From the NCBI GenBank assembly GCA_009797885.1, contig WNKP01000001.1, positions 186,001 to 250,000 of the forward strand: 64,000 nt of DNA. Direction: 5' to 3'. This document shows positions 45,785 to 53,210 of the stretch, piece by piece (positions within the stretch are counted from its first letter, which is position 1; each line of letters opens with the position of its first letter). A program made the translations under genes and the position numbers. Source of the DNA: Flavobacteriaceae bacterium GF1 (GTDB lineage: Bacteria; Bacteroidota; Bacteroidia; Flavobacteriales; Flavobacteriaceae). The notes beneath the pieces were generated by a model, which had not been told where the DNA came from, made no database searches, and saw only the letters and a program-made list of their open reading frames with translations.

Positions 45785-46926
45785 ATTCGTTTCTTTTTAA
45801 TGGCGGAACATCCCGCCATTGTTGTAATTTTTATCGCTTCCGTAGGGGGCAGTTCCTTGTTTCTGTTGACCAGTTCCTGCACCACACTTTTCGTGAGTTC
45901 CTCAAAAGCTTCTTCTGTTGGTGTTGCCGTTTGCAGGGCTGCGGGCCTTCCCACGTCCCCGGCTTCCCTAATACTCTGTACCAATGGGATTTCCCCCAAG
46001 AAAGGTACGTTCAAATCCTGGGCCAAATTCTTGGCTCCATCCTTACCAAAGATATGATATTTGTTTTCAGGAAGTTCCTCAGGGGTAAAATAGGCCATAT
46101 TTTCCACAATCCCCAATACGGGAACACTTATGGATTCTTGTTGGAACATGGCTACCCCTTTTCGGGCATCTGCCAGGGCAATTTCCTGCGGCGTACTGAC
46201 AACAACGGCCCCAGTTACGGGCAGAGATTGCATAATACTCAGGTGAATATCCCCAGTCCCGGGAGGCAAATCCAACAATAAGAAGTCCAATTGCCCCCAA
46301 TGGGCATCAAAAATCATCTGGTTTAAGGCTTTACTGGCCATAGGACCCCTCCAAATCACGGCTTGATTGGGCTGGGTGAAAAATCCAATGGACAACATTT
46401 TTACCCCATAATTTTCTACGGGCCTCATTTTATTTTTACCGTCAACGTTCACCGAAAGTGGGCGTTCTTGGGCAACATCGAACATAATGGGCATGGAGGG
46501 ACCATAAATATCCGTGTCCAATAAGCCCACTTTAAAGCCCATTTTGGCAAGGGTAACCGCCAGGTTTGCCGTTACGGTTGATTTTCCCACACCTCCTTTA
46601 CCGGACGCCACTGCAATGATATTGTTGATTCCGGGAATGGGCTTCCCTTTTATTTGATTCACCTTGGGCTTAGCAGGTGCATCCACTTTTAAGTTGATCT
46701 TGATCTTTGCTTTCGCATAGACCTTTTCGTGGATGATCTTTAAGATTTCCACTTCGGTTTTCTTTCTCGCCTGTAGACTCGGATTTTTAATGGTGATATC
46801 CACTTCCACCTCATCCCCAAAAACCTGTACATTGGTCACCGCACCACTCTCTACCATATTCCGCCCTTCACCAGGCACGGTAATATGTTCCAAAGCTGCA
46901 AAAACTTCCTTTTTTGTAAACTTCAT
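45781..46926 (-). CDS. mrp: Mrp/NBP35-family Fe-S cluster carrier ATPase
   Basis: 381 residues. A MIP18/DUF59-like domain (1-75) precedes a P-loop ATPase with the deviant Walker A SGKGGVGKST (108-117), DTDIYGPSMP and LLLDLPPGTGD. These ATPases assemble or carry Fe-S clusters. Together with the NifU-like protein, ferredoxin and reductase it forms an Fe-S/redox group on one strand. Confidence 0.95.
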   Translation of the reverse strand: MKFTKKEVFAALEHITVPGEGRNMVESGAVTNVQVFGDEVEVDITIKNPSLQARKKTEVEILKIIHEKVYAKAKIKINLKVDAPAKPKVNQIKGKPIPGINNIIAVASGKGGVGKSTVTANLAVTLAKMGFKVGLLDTDIYGPSMPIMFDVAQERPLSVNVDGKNKMRPVENYGVKMLSIGFFTQPNQAVIWRGPMASKALNQMIFDAHWGQLDFLLLDLPPGTGDIHLSIMQSLPVTGAVVVSTPQEIALADARKGVAMFQQESISVPVLGIVENMAYFTPEELPENKYHIFGKDGAKNLAQDLNVPFLGEIPLVQSIREAGDVGRPAALQTATPTEEAFEELTKSVVQELVNRNKELPPTEAIKITTMAGCSAIKKKRI

Positions 46927-47112
46927 ATTGTATTTGAACTGTTGTCAACAAATCACTTTTGACCTGTTTTTTTAAACATATTTCAAGCGGTAAAGATACG
47001 GCGAAGCTGTTAGATAGGGAAGCTTGAAGATTGAAAATCAACGCAGAGCAAAAGCTAAATGTTTGCTAAAATAGGAATGGCCAGCTGTTTTGAAACAACT
47101 CGTGATTGACAG

Positions 47113-47143
47113 AATATCCTAATTTTTCAAAAATTAGGATATT
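47113..47143. promoter_or_regulatory. 31-base palindrome upstream of Fic gene (site 1)
   Basis: Perfect 15-base arms (AATATCCTAATTTTT and complement) flank one central C at 47128. The right arm is not followed by a T-run, so it is unlike a simple terminator. It is a strong candidate operator for the Fic gene 67 bases downstream. Confidence 0.7.
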
Positions 47144-47172
47144 TTAGTGTATTTTTGAAACATAATGATTTG

Positions 47173-47195
47173 TCCTAGTTTTCAAAAAATTAGGA
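47173..47195. promoter_or_regulatory. Related palindrome upstream of Fic gene (site 2)
   Basis: TCCTAGTTTT and AAAATTAGGA pair with one mismatch plus an imperfect centre at 47184. The half-site TCCTA(A/G)TTTT is shared with site 1, and the centres are 56 bases apart, about five helical turns. It ends 15 bases before the Fic ATG. Confidence 0.6.
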
Positions 47196-47209
47196 AATAA
47201 TTGCAAACA

Positions 47210-48520
47210 ATGATTATAAAAGCCCCGGTATTTGATTTTGAAACAGATTTTGTTTTCCCAGAGAGCATAGAGTTAGCTGAATTTGACGACCCGACTTTTA
47301 AAAAAGTCGAGGTCGAATATCTTTATTGGGATAAAATCAAGTATTTGAAGTTTAGGGATATAGATTCAGAAGCTGCTTGGCAAATAATAAAAAGTAAAAG
47401 AGCAATGGCCAAGAAAGCTCTTGAGCTTAGAGGTCATAGCACAAACATCAATTTTTATCATACCAGTAATAACTCATTAAATCAACCACTGCATTATTTA
47501 GACTTCAACTTTGGTGCAGGAATTCAAAAAGAACAGCTGCTTTCGGATTTAGATAAGCAACAATATCTTAAGAATGCTTTAATGGAAGAATCTATTTTTT
47601 CTTCCATGATAGAAGGTGCAACTACTACCAGAATTAAGGCAAAAGAAATGTTACGCAAAAAAAAGAAGCCTAGAAACAAATCAGAACAGATGATTCTGAA
47701 CAACTATGAGGCTATTCAATATATCAGTAAGCATCAAAACGAAACCATTTCTTTGGAAAGACTTTTTGAAATCCACGCTATTGTCACAAAAAACACCCTA
47801 GAAAAAGAACATGTAGGCATTTTAAGAACCTCCAATGACGTCCATGTAAAAAATGAAATCACAGGAGAGATTGTACATACGCCCCCAAAACCTGAAGAAC
47901 TAAACAGCTTAATGTCCTCATTTTGCATTTTCTTTAATCAAAACCCAAAAGAAAACTTTATTCATCCTATTGTTAAAGCTTCTATTCTTCATTTTTTAAT
48001 TGGTTACATCCATCCATTTTATGATGGAAATGGAAGAACGGCAAGAGCCATATTTTATTGGCATTTACTTCAAAACGGCTACTGGCTCACGGAATATCTT
48101 TCTATATCTCGCGTTATCATGGAGACCAAAACGCAATATGAAAAAGCTTACCTCTACACCGAAAACGATGATATGGATGTCACCTATTTTATCCATTATC
48201 AAGTAAGGGTCCTAACAAAGGCCTTCGAGGACCTAAAAAAATATATGGCCAAAAAGAAGAAACAACAGCAAGATTTAACCAAGTTCTTAAAAATACCCGG
48301 CATAAATGACCGTCAGGCCCAAATTTTGCAATGGGCGGAAAAGGATTCGACCCGAAATTTCACAGTGAAAGAAATAGAAAACATTTTTTCCATCACCAAT
48401 CAAACTGCTAGAACAGATTTAGATGAATTAGCAAGAAAAGGATATCTTAAAAAGATTGCTATCAACAAAAAATCTTCAAACTACTGGAAAGGCGAAGATT
48501 TTGACACGTTGCTGGCATAA
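47210..48520 (+). CDS. Fic-family AMP-transferase with inhibitory motif and C-terminal winged helix
   Basis: 436 residues from ATG 47210; a TTG nine bases earlier is less likely. The Fic motif HPFYDGNGRTAR (268-279) is complete, with catalytic His268. The N-terminal helix carries the inhibitory motif S-x3-E-G (Ser131 to Gly136), so the enzyme should be self-restrained. The C-terminal 80 residues form a winged-helix-like part (VKEIENIFSITNQTARTDLDELARKGYL). Fic proteins transfer AMP, or sometimes phosphate, onto target proteins; the target is unknown. Codon use is more AT-rich than the neighbours, a sign of transfer. No antitoxin gene is adjacent. Confidence 0.93.
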   Translation: MIIKAPVFDFETDFVFPESIELAEFDDPTFKKVEVEYLYWDKIKYLKFRDIDSEAAWQIIKSKRAMAKKALELRGHSTNINFYHTSNNSLNQPLHYLDFNFGAGIQKEQLLSDLDKQQYLKNALMEESIFSSMIEGATTTRIKAKEMLRKKKKPRNKSEQMILNNYEAIQYISKHQNETISLERLFEIHAIVTKNTLEKEHVGILRTSNDVHVKNEITGEIVHTPPKPEELNSLMSSFCIFFNQNPKENFIHPIVKASILHFLIGYIHPFYDGNGRTARAIFYWHLLQNGYWLTEYLSISRVIMETKTQYEKAYLYTENDDMDVTYFIHYQVRVLTKAFEDLKKYMAKKKKQQQDLTKFLKIPGINDRQAQILQWAEKDSTRNFTVKEIENIFSITNQTARTDLDELARKGYLKKIAINKKSSNYWKGEDFDTLLA

Positions 48521-48551
48521 AAAAAATTATACCTTACTCAAGGCGACATTT

Positions 48552-48887
48552 TTACACCAACTCTTTTGCCGGATCCCAAAAGTGTTTTTGAAAATCCACA
48601 ATTTGGTTGTCCACCACTTTTATGCCTTCATTTTCCAATAGTTGCTGCATTAAATTGGTCCCATCAAAATGATGCTTTCCCGTTAAAACACCTACCCTAT
48701 TCACTACGCGATGTGCCGGGACATCCCTTCCCACGGAATTGTTCATGGCCCAACCTACCATTCTGGCACTGCGTGCTGCGCCCAAATACTTGGCAATGGC
48801 CCCATAGGATGTCACCCTTCCGTAAGGAATTTGCTGGGCCACATCATAAACCTTGTCAAAGAAATTGGGGGTTTCAGCGTTACTCAT
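48552..48887 (-). CDS. Alkyltransferase-like protein (MGMT fold, active cysteine absent)
   Basis: 111 residues. The fold matches the C-terminal domain of O6-methylguanine methyltransferase (VYDVAQQIPYGRVTSYGAIAKYLG; RMVGWAMNN), but the reactive PCHR motif reads PAHRVV, so the cysteine is alanine. Alkyltransferase-like proteins bind O6-alkylguanine and flag it for nucleotide excision repair without removing the alkyl group. It overlaps the LysE gene upstream by 8 bases. Confidence 0.93.
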   Translation of the reverse strand: MSNAETPNFFDKVYDVAQQIPYGRVTSYGAIAKYLGAARSARMVGWAMNNSVGRDVPAHRVVNRVGVLTGKHHFDGTNLMQQLLENEGIKVVDNQIVDFQKHFWDPAKELV

Positions 48888-49509
48888 AAGAAATTCGTAT
48901 TAGGGTAATGATCAATAACAAGATCATTAAACCACTTAGGATATAGTTGGAATTTTTTGAAAACGTATTGGTGTTGTTTTCCAATTTATTGAAATACAGG
49001 ACATAGGAATACATCACTAAAAAAGTACCCAATCCAGCACCCAAAATAAACAGGACTTCATCCAGAATCTCATAGTTCATAATGCCCTGGGTATGGAAAA
49101 ATGTATTCAGTCCACTGTAAAAAGGAATTTGAAGCAAATTCAATGCCGCCAAAAACATTCCCTTGGTAAAACTGTTCCGCATATCACCTTTTTCCAAGGT
49201 CACGGGCTTTTTTGCACTTTTTGAAGCCTTGATAAAGAAAAAAACTGCCAATACGGCAAAAATCAGTACAGCAGCCTTCATCAGCCACGCTATGATTTCC
49301 GGGTTCCTGGACAGAAACTTGGCAATCCGAACGGCCAGATAGGCCTGAAACATCACCATTACAGCAATTCCCAAGCTAAACATGATTCCATTTTTCCTTC
49401 CTTTCTCAACACTAATTTTTGCGGCATTGACATTCAAAAGCCCGGGAGGGGCAGAGGCCATCACTGCGGCAATTAGTGTCGCCATGAAAAGAATCAACAA
49501 TTGGGTCAT
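48880..49509 (-). CDS. LysE/RhtB-family exporter
   Basis: 209 residues with about five to six membrane helices. The opening (LIAAVMASAPPGLLNVNAAKISVEKG) and NLLQIPFYSG fit the amino-acid exporter superfamily. The substrate is unknown. It lies three bases after trmB and overlaps the alkyltransferase-like gene, so the three are probably one operon. Confidence 0.85.
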   Translation of the reverse strand: MTQLLILFMATLIAAVMASAPPGLLNVNAAKISVEKGRKNGIMFSLGIAVMVMFQAYLAVRIAKFLSRNPEIIAWLMKAAVLIFAVLAVFFFIKASKSAKKPVTLEKGDMRNSFTKGMFLAALNLLQIPFYSGLNTFFHTQGIMNYEILDEVLFILGAGLGTFLVMYSYVLYFNKLENNTNTFSKNSNYILSGLMILLLIITLIRISYE

Positions 49510-49512
49510 TAT

Positions 49513-50184
49513 TTAGTTGGTCAGTCTAAATTGAATATAGGTTATGGGTTTCCCTTCATCAAGATACTGATTTTCATAAAAAGTCTGGATTTCCAAAACT
49601 TCTTCCGGGCACCCTTCATTTCGATACACATCATGATTGGCATGGATAACCGTGCAGCCCAAACCCTGTAACAGGCCCAAGGTATAGCCATGCATGAACT
49701 CGCTGTCCGTTTTTAAATGGACCGTTCCCGTTGGCTTTAAAATGGTTCGGTACTTATTTAGGAAAATCTTGTTGGTCAACCGGTGTTTTGTCCGTTTGTA
49801 CTTGATTTGGGGATCCGGGAAAGTTATCCAGATTTCGGATACTTCGTTTTCTTCAAATACGAAATCTATAAGTTCAATCTGGGTTCTTAAAAAAGCGACA
49901 TTGGTCATATTATCTTCAAGGGCGGTCTTGGCTCCCCGCCAGAATCGGGCACCTTTGATATCGATGCCGATAAAGTTTTTGTTGGGGTTCCGTTTGGCCA
50001 ATCCCACGGTATATTCCCCTTTTCCACAACCCAGTTCCAGCACAATAGGGTTGTTGTTACCAAAATGTCCTGCCCACTTTCCCTTTAAATGAAATCCTTC
50101 CATAACCTCATGCCTTTTGGGTTGGATCACATTGGGAAATGTCTCATTCTCCGCAAAACGCTTTAACTTATTCTTACTGCCCAA
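49513..50184 (-). CDS. trmB: tRNA (guanine-46-N7)-methyltransferase
   Basis: 223 residues, the usual length. The SAM site is VLELGCGKGEYT (48-59) and the family signature is WITFPDPQIKYKRTKHRL. It adds N7-methyl to G46 of tRNA. It is the first gene of the trmB-lysE-alkyltransferase-like operon. Confidence 0.97.
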   Translation of the reverse strand: MGSKNKLKRFAENETFPNVIQPKRHEVMEGFHLKGKWAGHFGNNNPIVLELGCGKGEYTVGLAKRNPNKNFIGIDIKGARFWRGAKTALEDNMTNVAFLRTQIELIDFVFEENEVSEIWITFPDPQIKYKRTKHRLTNKIFLNKYRTILKPTGTVHLKTDSEFMHGYTLGLLQGLGCTVIHANHDVYRNEGCPEEVLEIQTFYENQYLDEGKPITYIQFRLTN

Positions 50185-50255
50185 AACAAAAACTTAAAGT
50201 TTTGGCAAAACTAAGGAAATCTACATCCAGGGAAGACATCGTTTCTTTGTAAATT

Positions 50256-51368
50256 ATGCCTGACCAAAAACGAATACTGGTAGCCCCATTGAATTGGGGA
50301 TTGGGACATGCCACCCGCTGTATTCCCATAATCGAAGCATTGAAGAAAAACGGATTTGAACCCATTATCGCTTCAGATGGTGTTGCACTTTCCTTATTGC
50401 AAAAAGAATTTCCTTCACTGAAATCCTTGGAGCTGCCCTCCTACAAAATTGAGTATGCCCAAAAAGGGAAAAATTTCAAATTAAAAATGATTTGGGATTC
50501 CCCAAAGGTGCTCAAGGCCATGGCCAAAGAGAAAAAGGAAATCAAACGGATTGTAAAGAAATATAGCATTGATGGTATTATTTCCGATAATCGATTGGGT
50601 GTATACTCCAAAAAGGTACCCTGCGTTTTTATTACCCATCAGTTAAATGTCCTTTCCGGAAACACCACATGGCTCAGTTCAAAAATGCATCAGGGCATCG
50701 TCAAAAAATTCAATGCCTGTTGGGTTCCCGACACGGCAGGAAAGCCCAACCTTACCGGTAGATTGGGACATCTGAAAAAATCCAAGCTCGATATCAAATA
50801 TTTGGGGCCATTGAGCAGATTCCAAAAAAAGGAACTCCCCAAAAAGTACGACTTAATGGTGCTCCTTTCCGGACCTGAGCCGCAAAGGGGCCTACTGGCC
50901 AAAAAACTCCTTAAGGAGTTAAAGGCATTTTCCGGAAATGTCCTCTTTGTAAAAGGCAAAATTGAGGAACGGCAAAGCTCGGAAACCATGGCCATAAAAA
51001 ACGGCCAGATCACCATTTGTAATTTCATGCAGTCCGAACAATTGGAAGAGGCCCTAAATTCCAGTGAACTTGTCCTATCCCGCTCCGGCTATACCACCAT
51101 TATGGATTTGGCCAAATTGGAAAAGAAAGCTTTCTTTATTCCCACTCCCGGGCAATACGAGCAAGAATATCTGGCCAAGCGATTGGACAAAAAAGGCATT
51201 TTCCCTTATGCAAAGCAAGAAGAGTTCCAGGTTGGGGATTTAAAAAGGATAAGGGACTATTCCGGATTGAACACTATGGAAAAGCGTGTGGATTATACTT
51301 CGCTTTTTGAAGCTTTTTCCAAAGTGAAGGAAAATTCAGAGCCTACATCAACTTCGCTCTCCACATAG
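50256..51368 (+). CDS. MurG-like (GT28-type) glycosyltransferase
   Basis: 370 residues. The N-terminal glycine loop is VAPLNWGLGHATRCIPIIEAL. The C-terminal half has LLSGPEPQRG and SRSGYTTIMDLAKLEKKAFFIPTPGQYEQEYLA, the sugar-nucleotide-binding part seen in MurG-type enzymes. It may transfer a sugar to a lipid or glycan; the acceptor is unknown. Its last 76 bases overlap the convergent histidine kinase gene. Confidence 0.87.
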   Translation: MPDQKRILVAPLNWGLGHATRCIPIIEALKKNGFEPIIASDGVALSLLQKEFPSLKSLELPSYKIEYAQKGKNFKLKMIWDSPKVLKAMAKEKKEIKRIVKKYSIDGIISDNRLGVYSKKVPCVFITHQLNVLSGNTTWLSSKMHQGIVKKFNACWVPDTAGKPNLTGRLGHLKKSKLDIKYLGPLSRFQKKELPKKYDLMVLLSGPEPQRGLLAKKLLKELKAFSGNVLFVKGKIEERQSSETMAIKNGQITICNFMQSEQLEEALNSSELVLSRSGYTTIMDLAKLEKKAFFIPTPGQYEQEYLAKRLDKKGIFPYAKQEEFQVGDLKRIRDYSGLNTMEKRVDYTSLFEAFSKVKENSEPTSTSLST

Positions 51369-52348
51369 ATTTTTTCACCGTGGGCCTCAATAATATGCTT
51401 TACGATTGCCAATCCCAGTCCGGAGCCACCTTCTTTTCGGCTGCCACTTTGATCCACTCTATAAAAACGTTCAAACAACCTGGGAATATGCTGTTTGGGA
51501 ATTCCTTCCCCATTATCGGTTACCCGCACGATAACCCTGTTTTTAATCAAATTTTCAACACTTACTTCCGTAGTGCCGTTCGTATGTCCATATTTAATGG
51601 AATTTACCAGAAGATTGGACAATACCTGTTGTATTTTTTCAGAATCCCCAATGACCATTATTGGATCATCATATTCCATATCGAACGTTAAAACGATTTC
51701 CTTTTTTGCAGCTCGCATCTCCAACAGTTCAAATACGTTACGTATAAGTTCAATGATGTCAAATTCTTCTTTTTTCAGATTCATATCACCGGACTCCAGT
51801 TTGGTGATCATATCCAAATCCTTGACAATGTATATGAGGCGTTCAACACCTTTACTTGCCCTTTTTAGATATTTTTCGCTGACCCTTTTGTCTTTGATCG
51901 CGCCATCCAGGAGTGTCAAAATATAACCTTGTACGGTAAAAAGCGGGGTCTTGAGTTCATGGGATACGTTGCCCAGAAAGTCCCTTCGGTATTCCTCCCG
52001 GATCTTTAGCGTATCTATCTCGACCTTTTTATCCTTGGCAAATTTTTCTATTTCCTCCGTAAGGGTTTTCATATCCGTAGTAATGGGCTTGGAGGAGAAC
52101 GATGACGACTCCAAGAGCGAAACATCATCATAAATCTTTTTGACACGCTTATAGATAAAGCGTTCCACTCTGGATTGAATAATAAAAAAGGAACACAAAA
52201 AGGAAATGACCAAAAAGGTTACCGGAACGTGCCAGACCAAAGTATTGGAGAGATATAGTAGCAGAACGACTACTACCGTAAGTGAAATGGAAATAAAAAG
52301 GGAAGAACGTATCGCAAAACGATAGGATTTTTTAATAGCAACCGCCAT
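51293..52348 (-). CDS. PhoR-type sensor histidine kinase
   Basis: 351 residues. Two membrane helices (about 13-33 and 39-57) are followed by the H-box FLGNVSHELKTPLF (His130), N-box NLLVNSIKYG, DNGEGIP and GGSGLGLAIVKHI. No periplasmic sensor domain is present, as in PhoR-type kinases that sense through partner proteins. Start and stop share one base with the response regulator gene (TAATG). Confidence 0.92.
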   Translation of the reverse strand: MAVAIKKSYRFAIRSSLFISISLTVVVVLLLYLSNTLVWHVPVTFLVISFLCSFFIIQSRVERFIYKRVKKIYDDVSLLESSSFSSKPITTDMKTLTEEIEKFAKDKKVEIDTLKIREEYRRDFLGNVSHELKTPLFTVQGYILTLLDGAIKDKRVSEKYLKRASKGVERLIYIVKDLDMITKLESGDMNLKKEEFDIIELIRNVFELLEMRAAKKEIVLTFDMEYDDPIMVIGDSEKIQQVLSNLLVNSIKYGHTNGTTEVSVENLIKNRVIVRVTDNGEGIPKQHIPRLFERFYRVDQSGSRKEGGSGLGLAIVKHIIEAHGEKIYVESEVDVGSEFSFTLEKASKSEV

Positions 52349-53043
52349 TACAGCACAAACTTATAGCCAACGCCTTTGACGGTTTTAAAGTGATGGTCCC
52401 CAATTTTCTCCCGTAATTTTCTAATATGGACATCAATGGTACGTCCCCCTACAACCACTTCATTGCCCCAAACTTTGTCCAAGATCACCTCTCGCTTAAA
52501 TACTTTGCTGGGCTTTGAGGTCAATAGTGCCAAAAGCTCAAATTCCTTTCTGGGCAGTACAATCTCCTTACCATCATTGACAACCTTATACTCTTCCCTA
52601 TTAATGACAATATTGCCCACTTTTACAATATCCTCAACTTCATTTTTGTCCTCCTTCAACCTTCGCAATAAGGCCTTTACCTTACTCACCAAAACTTTTG
52701 GCTTAATGGGTTTGGTAATGTAATCATCGGCACCGGCATCAAAACCGGCCACTTGGGAATAATCCTCTCCCCTTGCCGTTAAAAAGGAAATAATGGTGTT
52801 TTCAAGACCGGGCGTACTTCGCATGATCTCACATGCCTCTATCCCGTCCATTTCTGGCATCATCACATCCAAGATAATCAAATGGGGCTGTTTCTTTTTT
52901 GCTTTGGCCACGGCTTCAACCCCGTTTTTTGCGGTAAAGACCTCATATCCCTCCGAGGCAAGATTGTAGTTTACAATCTCAAGGATATCGGGTTCATCAT
53001 CGACCAAAAGTATCTTTATATCCTTTGTTTTCATCGTTGGCAA
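52348..53043 (-). CDS. PhoB/OmpR-type response regulator
   Basis: 231 residues. Receiver domain with Asp15-Asp16, phosphorylated Asp59 (LIILDVMMPEMDG) and ITKPIKPK. The C-terminal winged helix has VVGGRTIDVHIRKLREKIG. ATG 53034 (MKTKDIKILLVDDE) may be the true start. Pairing and type suggest phosphate control, but this is not proven by the sequence. It is divergent from a TonB receptor. Confidence 0.93.
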   Translation of the reverse strand: MPTMKTKDIKILLVDDEPDILEIVNYNLASEGYEVFTAKNGVEAVAKAKKKQPHLIILDVMMPEMDGIEACEIMRSTPGLENTIISFLTARGEDYSQVAGFDAGADDYITKPIKPKVLVSKVKALLRRLKEDKNEVEDIVKVGNIVINREEYKVVNDGKEIVLPRKEFELLALLTSKPSKVFKREVILDKVWGNEVVVGGRTIDVHIRKLREKIGDHHFKTVKGVGYKFVL

Positions 53044-53094
53044 AAATAGTTATTCGCCCAAATGTAAAGATAATACAATAACCCCTTAAAGGCT

Positions 53095-53120
53095 TAACAT
53101 TGATTTAAAGTCATAACATT
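53095..53120. promoter_or_regulatory. Direct repeat TAACATT between response regulator and TonB receptor
   Basis: TAACATT occurs at 53095-53101 and 53114-53120, 19 bases apart, with a related TAACATC at 53158. Repeated half-sites are usual for PhoB/OmpR regulators. Binding is inferred and the motif is short. Confidence 0.3.
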
Positions 53121-53210
53121 ATGGTAATGCTTCTGAAATAAACTATTAACGTACGCGTAACATCGCTTTTACAGCAGCAGACGTTCTTTGCGCCAAACAC
53201 TTGACGGACA

